64,000 nucleotides of DNA from Mucilaginibacter sp. PAMC 26640 (GCA_001596135.1 CP014773.1:2976001-3040000), one strand, 5' to 3'. Counted from the first letter of the stretch, positions 36,244 to 45,303 are shown. The notes: generated from the sequence alone by a model not told the origin. Program-made: numbers and translations.

Positions 36244-39194
36244 TGAAGTACCGTGTCTTGAGTATTGTTTGGTTTTTAATCGCCCTCTTTAGCAGCGGTC
36301 CGAGTTATAGCCAAGCCATTAACGATCATATATTTCCGGCGCAAGTAACGGCTAAACCCTTCATTGATTTTAACAGCAAAGGCTTTTTGCTGAATGGGAA
36401 CCCCACTTTTTTAGTTTCGGCAGGTTTGGAATATGCCCGCGTACCGCAGGAATTGTGGTATGATAGGTTGCTGCGTTTAAAGCGCGGAGGCTTTAATTGC
36501 GTGGAAGTTTATACCCTTTGGAACTTTCATGAACCGCACGAAGGTAAGTTTGAATTCAGCGGCGATCATGATCTCGAAAAGTTTCTCAATACGGTAAAAA
36601 AACTGGAGATGTATGCCATCGTACGGGTAGGTCCATACTATTGTGCAGAATGGGACCTTGGCGGCTATCCGTTATGGCTCAAGTTTAAAACCGGTGTGCG
36701 GGTTAGGGAGGATAATGCGGAATTTGAAAAATATGTGGATCGTTATTTTAATAAATTGCTGCCCATTGTGTTTAAGCAGCAAATAAACAAGGGTGGGCCT
36801 GTGATTATGGTCCAACTGGAAAACGAACACAATGACGGTTGGGGAACGGTAACGCCTAATAATTATTTTAAACGCCTGCAAAGTAAAGCCCTTGCTATGG
36901 GGCTGCAGGTTCCGTATTTCTTTAGTGGGTTACACCATGCCAGTGATCCGGCAGGTGAGGCTTCTCTGGATGATGCAGCTCGACCCAACCCCTGGTTCTC
37001 CACTGAATTTTGGAGTGTATGGTATTCGCAATATGGCCCAAAGCCTGCAGATTCAGCAGTGTATGCCCGGCGTACCTGGAAAATTATCGCCCACGGCGGT
37101 GGCGGCTATAACTATTATATGGCGCACGGCGGCTCTAATTTTAATTACAGCAATAATGATGAAGATGCGGCATCATACGATTACGGCGCGGCTGTCGGGC
37201 AGGCCGGGGATTTGCGACCAATATATTTTGCTTTTAAAAAGGCCGCATTTTTTTCCAGAAGTTTTGAGGATGTACTGGCAAATGGTATCGATGCCTCTGC
37301 TGCATATAAAAATTTGCTTACCGATACAGCGCTGAAAATAACAGCCCGTTCCAGCAACACTGGTGCAGTCATCTTTTTAGATAACCCGGGAAACACTACG
37401 GTGAAGCGAGCGATTAAAGTGGAAGCAGCATTCCCTGCTGTGCAAATGAATATCGGCGCCGGAGAGATTTACCCACTTGTTCATAACTACCATATAAACG
37501 ACCACGTAAAGCTTAATTGGGCGCTTACCCGCATTTATGGAATGGCAAAGCAAGGTAATACCACCACTGTATTAGTTGAGACACCCAACGATGGCAGGGT
37601 GTCCTTGTATTTTGAAACATCAGCAGAAGCAAAGATCGTCAAAGGAAAAGACGGTTTTAATATTGATGGAAAATCAATCAGTTTGCTTACTTCCGGCAAA
37701 TCCGGGGTTCCATCCGAGTATATTTTTGCCGTTGCAGGGAAAACGATACGTGTGCTAGTTGCAAATGCGGAAGCCCTGGATAAAACCTGGATAACAGCAA
37801 TAGCGGGTAAAAATATGGTCATAAGCGGTCCATCATATTTGGGGGATTTAGTTTTAAAAGATCAGCACTTACAGGTCACAGCAGAATCCCCTTTAATTGG
37901 ATTGGCAGACGATGCTGCAATTCTGTATACTGAACATACATTAGCTACATTAAATAGTCATTATCTGCCTGTTGGCAAGGCGGATTTACAAATACGGTTA
38001 TCACCCTGGCAGCATAAAAATGCTGCTAACTACGCTAAATCCGGCTTTGATGACAGCAAGTGGTATGACTCTGCCGACCCTGTGCAAATGGGTGCCGATG
38101 GTGACCTTACGGCCGATGCCTGGTATCGTACGCAGTTAAAAGTTCCCGTAAGCGGTACTTACACGCTGCAGATGCGAGGTGGCGGCCGGGCCACAGCTTT
38201 TATAGACGGAGTGAAGGTAGCCAACTGGAAGCTTATCGACGGCGAGTTGACGCTCCCCTTAAAAAAGGCAAAACACTCCCTGGCCATTTTTACGGCTCAC
38301 GACGGGCGTGATAAACTAGCTGCCTATACCGGGGCTATCACGAACGTTGATCCTAGAGGAATTTCCGGTCCTGTAAAATTGAAAAAGGGCGGCCCCTTTA
38401 TTTCCAAATTACAAGGCTGGTATTTTAAAAAGGCTGTCGGTGCAACCGATGTAAAAAACGTAATTCCAATATTTGATACTACTACATGGAAAAAATACAA
38501 AATTGGAGATGATGCATTTAACTTGAAAGAAGGGTATGGATGGTTCCAAACCACCATCCCGGCACAAGTCGGCGGTATTGGAAAACTGATTGTCAATTTT
38601 AAAAGTGTGGATGAAGATGCAACCGTGTTTATCAACGGCAAACAGGTTATTGCTCATAAAGGGTGGAACTCGCCTTTTGAAATAGCCATAAATGGCGTTG
38701 AGGTATTAAAAAAGCCAGTGATACTTACGGTATTTGGAGTTAATCATTCTAACGAGGGCGGGATAGATCAGCCTGTTAAGATCAACAGCATCGACAAAAG
38801 TAGCAGCATAGTCGGATGGAAAATGCTGGGTGGGCCGGGCAATATCAAAGACAAACACGGATGGGTGAAAGAGACAACAACCGCCCGTTATACGGGCCCT
38901 CAATTCTTTCGGTCGAGTTTCGCGGTGCCGCAAGCGAAAGGCGTAAACCTGATTTGGCGGGTATCAACCAACGGCTTAAGCTATGGCTCTGTATGGGTTA
39001 ACGGGCACAACCTCGGCCGCTATCCAGAAAAGATCGGAAACATAGGGATCTATATTCCCGAATGCTGGATAAAGCCGGGCGTAAATCAACTTGTTGTTTA
39101 CGATGAAGACGGTAAACACCCGGGAAAGGTAAGCGTACAATTAGAAAAACAAGCCTCGCGGGTGGTTTATTCACTTGACGGCGTTATAAAATAA
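36243..39194 (+). CDS. GH35 beta-galactosidase
   Basis: A 983-residue exported enzyme (signal peptide ending GPSYSQA). The GH35 barrel occupies about 40-370: FNCVEVYTLWNFHEPHEGKF, VRVGPYYCAEWDLGGYPLWL, the acid/base motif MVQLENEHNDGWG and the probable nucleophile in PWFSTEFWSVW. C-terminal galactose-binding jelly-roll modules follow (about 590-970, ending SYGSVWVNGHNLGRYPEKIG). It should release terminal beta-galactose, perhaps after the GH89 enzyme removes a capping GlcNAc. It overlaps the GH89 stop by one base and precedes the membrane acyltransferase gene by 15 bases. Confidence 0.93.
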   Translation: MKYRVLSIVWFLIALFSSGPSYSQAINDHIFPAQVTAKPFIDFNSKGFLLNGNPTFLVSAGLEYARVPQELWYDRLLRLKRGGFNCVEVYTLWNFHEPHEGKFEFSGDHDLEKFLNTVKKLEMYAIVRVGPYYCAEWDLGGYPLWLKFKTGVRVREDNAEFEKYVDRYFNKLLPIVFKQQINKGGPVIMVQLENEHNDGWGTVTPNNYFKRLQSKALAMGLQVPYFFSGLHHASDPAGEASLDDAARPNPWFSTEFWSVWYSQYGPKPADSAVYARRTWKIIAHGGGGYNYYMAHGGSNFNYSNNDEDAASYDYGAAVGQAGDLRPIYFAFKKAAFFSRSFEDVLANGIDASAAYKNLLTDTALKITARSSNTGAVIFLDNPGNTTVKRAIKVEAAFPAVQMNIGAGEIYPLVHNYHINDHVKLNWALTRIYGMAKQGNTTTVLVETPNDGRVSLYFETSAEAKIVKGKDGFNIDGKSISLLTSGKSGVPSEYIFAVAGKTIRVLVANAEALDKTWITAIAGKNMVISGPSYLGDLVLKDQHLQVTAESPLIGLADDAAILYTEHTLATLNSHYLPVGKADLQIRLSPWQHKNAANYAKSGFDDSKWYDSADPVQMGADGDLTADAWYRTQLKVPVSGTYTLQMRGGGRATAFIDGVKVANWKLIDGELTLPLKKAKHSLAIFTAHDGRDKLAAYTGAITNVDPRGISGPVKLKKGGPFISKLQGWYFKKAVGATDVKNVIPIFDTTTWKKYKIGDDAFNLKEGYGWFQTTIPAQVGGIGKLIVNFKSVDEDATVFINGKQVIAHKGWNSPFEIAINGVEVLKKPVILTVFGVNHSNEGGIDQPVKINSIDKSSSIVGWKMLGGPGNIKDKHGWVKETTTARYTGPQFFRSSFAVPQAKGVNLIWRVSTNGLSYGSVWVNGHNLGRYPEKIGNIGIYIPECWIKPGVNQLVVYDEDGKHPGKVSVQLEKQASRVVYSLDGVIK

Positions 39195-39209
39195 ATTATT
39201 AAACTTCAA

Positions 39210-40337
39210 ATGGCTCTAGCAACCAACAGATTTATTACATTAGATATTTTCAGGGGAATGACGATCTGCTTTATGATCATTGTAAACGCGCCTGGCTCAG
39301 GTGCATTGCAATGGGCGCCGCTGGATCATGCCGCATGGTTTGGCTTTACTCCAACAGACCTGGTGTTTCCGTCGTTTTTGTTTGCCGTTGGTAATGCACT
39401 CAGCTTCTCGAAAGATAAGTTTGATACTGACAGTGCTTTTTTACTAAAAATAGCCAAGCGGACGCTGATCATCTTTCTCTTAGGATACTTGATGTACTGG
39501 TTCCCATTCGTGCATCGTGAATCTGGTAGCTGGGCATTTAACCCTTTAGCTAAAACGCGGATCATGGGTGTTTTACAACGCATAGCGCTCTGCTATTTTT
39601 TCGGTGCACTAATTGTTCATTATTGCTCAAAAAAAACTGCTTTAATTATTGCCGCAGCTCTGTTGCTAGGTTATTGGTTATTCTTGCTGATGCTGGGTGA
39701 ACCAGGCAATGCATACACCATGCTGGGTAATGCAGGCACTAAATTGGATATCCTTATTATGGGTAATGCCCATCTATACCACGATAAAGGGGGGCCCATC
39801 GCATTCGATCCGGAAGGGTTACTGAGTACTTTACCGGCGATAGTAAACGTAATTGGAGGATACCTCGCCGGGGCTTATGTTCAGCGCAAAGGACGTAATT
39901 ATGAATCTGTTGCTAAACTCTTAATTGCGGGTGTGCTGTTAATTGCCCTTGCATTATTTTGGGGGCAGTTTTTTCCGGTAGCTAAAAAACTATGGACAAG
40001 TACTTTTACCGTCCTTACGATAGGGTTGGACCTGGTGATCATCGGTACCCTCATCTACGCTATCGAACTTGAAAAGTATACGCGCTCCAATAATTTCTTC
40101 CTGGTATTTGGCAGAAACTCCCTCGCTATCTACCTGCTTTCCGAGCTGTTATTGACCGTATTGCAGGTGGTTTGGGTTAAGCCAAATCTGAGCTTTTACG
40201 ACTGGATAAACCAGGTGTTTTATCAACGTATTTTCCCCGGTGCTTTGGGTACCCTGGTATTTGCGTTTTGCTACATGATGCTATGCTGGTTAGTAGGCTA
40301 TGTTATGGATAAAAACAAGATCTACATAAAAATATGA
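39210..40337 (+). CDS. HGSNAT/NagX-like polytopic membrane protein (DUF5009/DUF1624 type)
   Basis: A 375-residue inner-membrane protein with about 10 helices. The N-terminus RFITLDIFRGMTICFMIIVN and the following LDHAAWFGFTPTDLVFPSF parallel human heparan-alpha-glucosaminide N-acetyltransferase, where the equivalent block (HASWNGLTVADLVFP) includes the catalytic histidine. The bacterial relatives near chitin or GlcNAc genes have been called NagX, with unproven function. Possible roles are transmembrane acetyl transfer to glucosamine ends, or sugar transport. It is embedded between GH35 (15 bases) and GH92 (ATGA overlap of 4 bases) and must be co-expressed with the GH89 gene. Family is clear, reaction is inferred. 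Confidence 0.8.
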   Translation: MALATNRFITLDIFRGMTICFMIIVNAPGSGALQWAPLDHAAWFGFTPTDLVFPSFLFAVGNALSFSKDKFDTDSAFLLKIAKRTLIIFLLGYLMYWFPFVHRESGSWAFNPLAKTRIMGVLQRIALCYFFGALIVHYCSKKTALIIAAALLLGYWLFLLMLGEPGNAYTMLGNAGTKLDILIMGNAHLYHDKGGPIAFDPEGLLSTLPAIVNVIGGYLAGAYVQRKGRNYESVAKLLIAGVLLIALALFWGQFFPVAKKLWTSTFTVLTIGLDLVIIGTLIYAIELEKYTRSNNFFLVFGRNSLAIYLLSELLLTVLQVVWVKPNLSFYDWINQVFYQRIFPGALGTLVFAFCYMMLCWLVGYVMDKNKIYIKI

Positions 40338-43300
40338 GCTGCGTTATGGCTAAATTTAATTTGATGTTTTTAAGATACGTTTTGCTTTCGCTGATATTTA
40401 ATATATCAGCCGCAGGCCTGTATGCTCAATCTAAAAATAATCTCAGGTATGTTAACCCATTTATCGGTACGGCTAAAAGCGGCGTTTTAACGCGTTGGGG
40501 CGGAGATGGGGGTACCTATCCCGGTGCTGTTGCACCATCAGGTATGATCCAAATTAGTCCTGAAACTCGTGTGAGCGGTGCACGGGGCTATAACTTTGCC
40601 GATTCATCGGTCTATTACTTCAGTTGTACAGGCCATAACAGCGGTTTTCCGGAGGGATCATCGGGGAGGCTCTTTGTGATGCCGGTTCTAGGTAATACGG
40701 AATTTAAAGCCGGCGTATCTGCCAGTCATTTTTTGCATCAAGATGAGGTTGCGAGACCCGGTTATTACAAAGTTACTTTTGCCAACGGCATTACCACAGA
40801 GGCGGCTGCGGCAACCCGATCAGGCATACTGCGTTTTACTTTCCCAACTGGGAGTGAACCGCAAATATTTATAGGGAATACAGGTGCAATGAAAATTGTT
40901 TCCAATAAAACCCTTCACGGAGCTTCGTTAAACGCGGTGTATAATTTTAGTGAAGAATTTATCGAAAAGCGGAAGGAAGCCGACGGCTATCTTTTTACAT
41001 TTAAAGCCTTTACCGGCGGGCACAAAAGCATCGATCTGAAATTAAGCACATCAACGGTAAGCTTTGAAGGCGCACAAAATAATCTCGATAAAGAATTGGG
41101 GGGGCGCACCCTGGATGAAATTGCCAAGCATACTGCTGGCAATTGGGCTGCACAATTGAGTACAATAGCTGTTGACGACCCAAATGCCAACAACAAAACG
41201 ATCTTTTATACGGCATTATACCATTCGCTTTTAATTCCTTATGTGATATCTGATGCTGATGGCAGTTACCGGGGGAGTGATGGGTATTTGCACCGGGCAA
41301 GCGGTACTAATCAATATGGTGGCTTTTCGCCCTGGGATACTTTCCGTTCATTGCATCCGCTTTTAAGCCTGCTATATCCTCAAAAACAGACGGATATTAT
41401 CCTATCTATGCTGGATGTTTACAAACAAACAGGCCATTTGCCCACCGAGAGCATGACCGGCAACCACGCGATACCCATTATTGTAGATGCCTACTTTAAG
41501 GGCATTACGGCTTTCGATAAGGAGCTGGCTTACAAAGCCATGAAAAGTAATATCGTTGATTCTCCGTTTGTCCAGAACGATATGGCCATTTATCACAGCA
41601 TGGGCTACGTACCCTACACCCGGTCAGAATCCGTAACCCGTACGGTTGAATATGCTTATGACGATTGGTCTTTGGCCCAATATGCAAAAGAGGTAATGAA
41701 TAACAAAGCTGATTATCGGCTTTTAGAGCGACGTGGCTATAACTACCGCAATATTTTTTATCCGAATTCCTTGTTTCTTTTACCCCGGCTTAATGATGCT
41801 TTTAAAACAGAGCCGGGCATGTCTGGCTACAAAGAAGGTGAAAAATGGGTTTATTCTTATTTCGTGCCGCATAATGCCAGGGACCTCATCAACCTTATGG
41901 GCGGTAACGCTGCTTTTGCAGCCCGACTGGACTCTGCATTAAACAACCAGGTCATCCTGTATGATAACGAAACAGTTATTCACTTACCATATTTGTTCAA
42001 TACTGCCGCCCGGCCTGATCTTACCCAGAAGTGGATCCGGAACATTATGCTTAACCGCTACAAAAATAGTCCAGATGGTTTACCCGGTAATGATGACCTT
42101 GGCGCTATGTCCTCTGCCTATGTCTTTAATGCATTAGGCTTTTTCCCGGTTTGCCCGGGGATTCCCCAATATGCTATCGGCACGCCGCTGTTTAAATCAG
42201 TACAGTTAAATTTGCCTAGTCATAAAACCTGGCGCATCGAAAGTCAACAACCATCTACCGGCAATCAGATTGCTGCCTTAAACATAAATGGGATAGCCAA
42301 CAGGCAATTGGTTATCGCCCATGAAGATATAGTCAAGGGCGGGGTGATGCGATTTATCATGGGCAAAAACAAGCGCCGGACAGATGAGCCATTGATTCTT
42401 TCAGTGACAAAAAACAAATCCAGTATCCGGATCTTAAAAAGCCGGATTAAGAAACAGCAGTTACGGCCTGATGAACCAATGTGGGTGTACTTTAGCTTGA
42501 CGAACACTGGTGCTGCAGGTACAAAACGGATAAGCCTGACTATGGATGGACAGGAAATTGCCATGATGAATTGCCTGGTAAAGGAAGGGGAAACGCAAGC
42601 CGATTCCATCAGTTGCCGGTTGTATAAGCTAGGGAAAGCGAACATCGCCCTGAATTATAGGCCAGTTGGAGAAGTCAAGGTTATCGAATCTCGATCGCCT
42701 GTTCAATCTCCGTTTGCAGTATCTGCCCTTCAAATAAGTTCGCTGGTTAAACTAAATGAATCGCAAAAGGTAAGTTTCGTGGTCAAAAATCTAACCGGTC
42801 GTAAGCGTGATTTGTCATTGCCTGTATACGTAAATGACTCGCTTGTATATACCAACCGATTAAGCCTTGCACCTGGCGAAAGTAAAACCGCAACCTATGG
42901 CTTTAGAGAAACGAATACCGGGCTGAAAACATTAAAAATTGGCAGTTTATCAGCAAAATATAGTGTTTACAATACTGACGCAGGGTCTCTGTTACTTGAT
43001 CTCTCTACAATGAGAAAAGATAACTCAGGCAAACTTAAAGATCACTCAGGATTGGATAACAACGCAACTGTTATGACGCCAATGGATATTCAAAAAAATG
43101 TGCAGGGCAGATTAATGTTTGGTGATAGCCTTTATCTGGATGTGCCCCCATCTGGCAGTTTAGATAATTTGGGGAAAACAATTACCATGATGGCCTGGGT
43201 TTATCCGAGAGCCACAGAAAAAGGTCTGGTAGACATGGTTACCAAAGGCGATTCGCATGTATTGCAAACCACCGATAATAAAACGCTTACCTTTTTTGCC

Positions 43301-43609
43301 GGAGGTTGGGGCAGAGGAGATTGTACCGTACCGCTTCCACAGAACTGGAAAGATCATTGGCACCATATAGCAGGCGTATGCAATGGCAGAACGCTGTTTG
43401 TTTATATCGATGGTAAGCTTTCCGGCAAATCTGCCGTAGAAGGGGAGGTGAATTTATCAGGAAACAACCACTGGCAAATTGGCCGTAACGAAGAGTTTCC
43501 GTCCGAACGCATCTTTCATGGCTATATTGATAATATCCGGGTGTATGGTAACGCGCTTAGTGATATCGAGATTGCTGAGATTTTTAAGAGTTCTTCGGAT
43601 ATACAATAA
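40334..43609 (+). CDS. GH92 alpha-mannosidase-family enzyme with CARDB-like and C-terminal LamG domains
   Basis: A 1091-residue exported protein (signal peptide about 1-33, ending AAGLYAQ). The GH92 catalytic part spans about 35-690: RYVNPFIGTAKSG, FYTALYHSLLIPYV, FSPWDTFRSLHPLLSLLYP, TGNHAIPIIVDAYFKG and the calcium/catalytic block GLPGNDDLGAMSSAYVFNAL. Two Ig- or CARDB-like segments (about 700-880) follow, then a LamG/concanavalin-like module (about 885-1085; TMMAWVYPRATEKG, WHHIAGVCNGRTLFVYIDGK). The usual NEPSHH motif reads NETVIH here, so the branch is divergent. GH92 enzymes are calcium-dependent exo-alpha-mannosidases. It overlaps the previous gene by 4 bases and is the last gene of this PUL. 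Confidence 0.9.
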   Translation: MSCVMAKFNLMFLRYVLLSLIFNISAAGLYAQSKNNLRYVNPFIGTAKSGVLTRWGGDGGTYPGAVAPSGMIQISPETRVSGARGYNFADSSVYYFSCTGHNSGFPEGSSGRLFVMPVLGNTEFKAGVSASHFLHQDEVARPGYYKVTFANGITTEAAAATRSGILRFTFPTGSEPQIFIGNTGAMKIVSNKTLHGASLNAVYNFSEEFIEKRKEADGYLFTFKAFTGGHKSIDLKLSTSTVSFEGAQNNLDKELGGRTLDEIAKHTAGNWAAQLSTIAVDDPNANNKTIFYTALYHSLLIPYVISDADGSYRGSDGYLHRASGTNQYGGFSPWDTFRSLHPLLSLLYPQKQTDIILSMLDVYKQTGHLPTESMTGNHAIPIIVDAYFKGITAFDKELAYKAMKSNIVDSPFVQNDMAIYHSMGYVPYTRSESVTRTVEYAYDDWSLAQYAKEVMNNKADYRLLERRGYNYRNIFYPNSLFLLPRLNDAFKTEPGMSGYKEGEKWVYSYFVPHNARDLINLMGGNAAFAARLDSALNNQVILYDNETVIHLPYLFNTAARPDLTQKWIRNIMLNRYKNSPDGLPGNDDLGAMSSAYVFNALGFFPVCPGIPQYAIGTPLFKSVQLNLPSHKTWRIESQQPSTGNQIAALNINGIANRQLVIAHEDIVKGGVMRFIMGKNKRRTDEPLILSVTKNKSSIRILKSRIKKQQLRPDEPMWVYFSLTNTGAAGTKRISLTMDGQEIAMMNCLVKEGETQADSISCRLYKLGKANIALNYRPVGEVKVIESRSPVQSPFAVSALQISSLVKLNESQKVSFVVKNLTGRKRDLSLPVYVNDSLVYTNRLSLAPGESKTATYGFRETNTGLKTLKIGSLSAKYSVYNTDAGSLLLDLSTMRKDNSGKLKDHSGLDNNATVMTPMDIQKNVQGRLMFGDSLYLDVPPSGSLDNLGKTITMMAWVYPRATEKGLVDMVTKGDSHVLQTTDNKTLTFFAGGWGRGDCTVPLPQNWKDHWHHIAGVCNGRTLFVYIDGKLSGKSAVEGEVNLSGNNHWQIGRNEEFPSERIFHGYIDNIRVYGNALSDIEIAEIFKSSSDIQ

Positions 43610-43800
43610 CTTATCCGTGCTATTGTTCCCTTTAATTGGGTCCGGTGTTCTTTTGTGGCGCTAAGTGCCGAAGCTGATCAACAATTAATTCCCGTAAGAA
43701 GACTGTGCGGCGGTATTAAGTTGTCGATCAGTTTTTTGGTAAGGTTTAATTTAGATTAAGCGCTGCCCGATCGGACTGTAGCCAATGGCCTACCTGAATA

Positions 43801-43887
43801 GGTGATAATCAGCCTGACTTGTTCGCGTTCGCGATTATCGCCTGTCACGAACAAGCCCGAACAAGCCCGAACAAGCCCGAACATGCC
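43801..43887. repeat. Nested inverted repeats plus decamer tandem repeat
   Basis: GAACAAGCCC is repeated three times in direct tandem (43849-43878) with a fourth imperfect copy to 43887. The first copy also forms the right arm of an 8-bp inverted repeat, CTTGTTCG (43818-43825) with CGAACAAG (43848-43855), and a further pair, GGTGATAATC (43801-43810) with GATTATCGCC (43833-43842), is nested with 9 of 10 matches. The block may be a remnant of a mobile or REP-like element, or a slippage-prone locus. Confidence 0.7.
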
Positions 43888-44054
43888 ATGAACTGTATGT
43901 CTTGCTAAATGATATTTGCTTTTTTGGCCTGCAGTAAAGGTCAATTCTACGGGTTAGACTGTAAATTGAATTATATCCTGCAAGAGCTGTTTTTAGATTT
44001 AGGACAGGAAAAGGCGTCAACTCGCACGTTATTCGTGCCCCTTTAGCCCGTATT

Positions 44055-44282
44055 GTGGAGTTGTTACCTCTGATGAATAACGAATTACCTGATAAAGATC
44101 GAAATATGATGCTGCAATATTTACTGATATCTGCAAATGAATTGGATGCGGAAATTAGGAGTATAAATGATACGACACTAAAGCTGATTTTATCTTTCCC
44201 GTTTGGTGGTGTGTCTTATAGTATACAAAAATCTACTAATGGTTTAGCAATTTCAAATACGTTCTTCATTAACATGCCATAA
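44055..44282 (+). CDS. Possible small hypothetical protein
   Basis: A 75-codon frame starting at GTG (or 69 codons from the ATG at 44073). Sequence LPLMNNELPDKDRNMMLQYL is followed by a possible beta hairpin (LILSFPFGGVSYSIQ). The frame continues open upstream to 43965 without a stop. No family is recognised and no ribosome-binding site is evident. It may be the tail of a decayed gene or chance. Confidence 0.25.
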   Translation: MELLPLMNNELPDKDRNMMLQYLLISANELDAEIRSINDTTLKLILSFPFGGVSYSIQKSTNGLAISNTFFINMP

Positions 44283-44309
44283 TTTTACTCAGAGTTAATG
44301 CAACGCATA

Positions 44310-45038
44310 TTATCTGGTGCTCTCCACCGTGTATACAAAGCTGTCCGCTTTGTAATACCCAACATTATATTCGATTGGACGTTCGCCCTGATCGTATACA
44401 AAACGTTTTCTGAATAAAATGGGACTTCCTAAAGGAATCCGCAATTTTTCAGCGATCATCTCATCTGCAGCTATGGCGCTTATTTCTTCCTTGGATAAAG
44501 AGGCGATCACAGAATGATCATGTTCTAATAATTCATACAAAGGTCTCTTAAAATCGTCGTCCGGTGTGAGCCCGACCCGTGGATGGAAATAAGATTCAAA
44601 AATCACAAAAGGCTCCTCAGGCCGTCCTCGTACGCGCCTCATTTTTAAAACCGGCTTGTCTTGCCTGATATCAAAAAATTTGGCCAAACCTGCATCTGGC
44701 ATTTCCCAACTCACATGTAGTTCGAAGTTTTTGATGGGAATACCCCTTAGTTTCATTTCCTGGGAAAAGCTGAGCCAGTTATTTGATTTCGAACTTACAG
44801 GCCCGGGAGCTACTTTGGTGCCAGCGCGTTTCTTTCTGATCAGCAGACCCTCGAACACCAGCTTATTTAAAGCCATTCTCAGCGTGGTGCGGGAGATGGC
44901 CAGCATGTTGGCCAGGTCAACTTCATTAGGAATATTCTTGCCATTTTGATACTCTTCTTCAGTAATCAGCTTTCTCAGCATTTCTTCTGCCTGTGCATGA
45001 AGAGGAATAGGACTTTTGTGATCAATACTATATCGCAT
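44310..45038 (-). CDS. GntR-family (HutC/UTRA type) transcriptional regulator
   Basis: A 242-residue repressor-type protein: a winged-helix GntR domain at about 8-75 (IPLHAQAEEMLRKLITEEEY, NEVDLANMLAISRTTLRMAL) and a C-terminal UTRA effector domain at about 95-235 (VLKMRRVRGRPEEPFVIFES, IPLGSPILFRKRFVYDQGER). UTRA domains bind phosphosugars or similar small ligands. It is divergent from a mannose-6-phosphate isomerase operon, and two almost identical palindromes lie between the genes, so I infer that it controls the mannan PUL and itself, perhaps with mannose 6-phosphate as inducer. Confidence 0.92.
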   Translation of the reverse strand: MRYSIDHKSPIPLHAQAEEMLRKLITEEEYQNGKNIPNEVDLANMLAISRTTLRMALNKLVFEGLLIRKKRAGTKVAPGPVSSKSNNWLSFSQEMKLRGIPIKNFELHVSWEMPDAGLAKFFDIRQDKPVLKMRRVRGRPEEPFVIFESYFHPRVGLTPDDDFKRPLYELLEHDHSVIASLSKEEISAIAADEMIAEKLRIPLGSPILFRKRFVYDQGERPIEYNVGYYKADSFVYTVESTR

Positions 45039-45083
45039 GGTTCAATTTATAAACAATTATAGTCAATTTAATGTTAATTTTAA

Positions 45084-45097
45084 TATGTATGTACATA
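45084..45097. promoter_or_regulatory. GntR operator 1 (near the regulator gene)
   Basis: TATGTATGTACATA: 5-base arms TATGT/ACATA around four bases, differing by one base from the site at 45192. It lies 46 bases upstream of the GntR start codon and is suited to autoregulation. Confidence 0.6.
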
Positions 45098-45169
45098 ATG
45101 AAGTCTTGTTTCATTATAGTTAGTGTATTTAACACACTTTTAAGCTTAAAATATTTATTTACAAACTTA

Positions 45170-45205
45170 TTTGGATGTTTACAATTTTTTATATGTTTGT
45201 ACATA
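45170..45205 (+). promoter_or_regulatory. Mannan-operon promoter overlapped by GntR operator 2
   Basis: TTTG (45170-45173), an 18-base spacer and TATGTTTG (45192-45199) form a Bacteroidota promoter. The palindrome TATGTTTGTACATA (45192-45205) begins at the first base of the -7 element, so a bound GntR protein would block polymerase. The start site should lie near 45206, giving a leader of about 100 bases before the ATG at 45304. Confidence 0.65.
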
Positions 45206-45260
45206 CTATCATATAAACCAATTATAATTTTCTTTACTAATTGACCATTTAGGCCCCTTA

Positions 45261-45290
45261 TGGCTGTATATGAAATAATATGTACAGCCA
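45261..45290 (+). promoter_or_regulatory. Inverted repeat in the leader of the mannan operon
   Basis: TGGCTGTA (45261-45268) pairs with TACAGCCA (45283-45290) across 14 bases, 13 bases before the start codon. The right half contains TATGTACA, resembling half of the GntR site. It could be a weak third operator or an mRNA hairpin near the ribosome-binding region. Confidence 0.4.
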
Positions 45291-45303
45291 TTACAACAAA
45301 AAA

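Larger units (their letters stand above)
43610..44309. other. Poorly coding region between the two PULs
   Basis: About 700 bases with no recognised gene. It holds a structured repeat block (43801-43887) and a possible small orphan gene (44055-44282). No transposase fragment, tRNA or other mobile-element mark was seen. Confidence 0.5.

Noticed and set aside
43849..43887. CRISPR array
   Set aside because: The repeats are contiguous decamers without spacers and no cas genes are present.
43756..44020. Minus-strand open frames across the decamer repeat
   Set aside because: They only translate the repeat and its flanks, without domain or start-site support.
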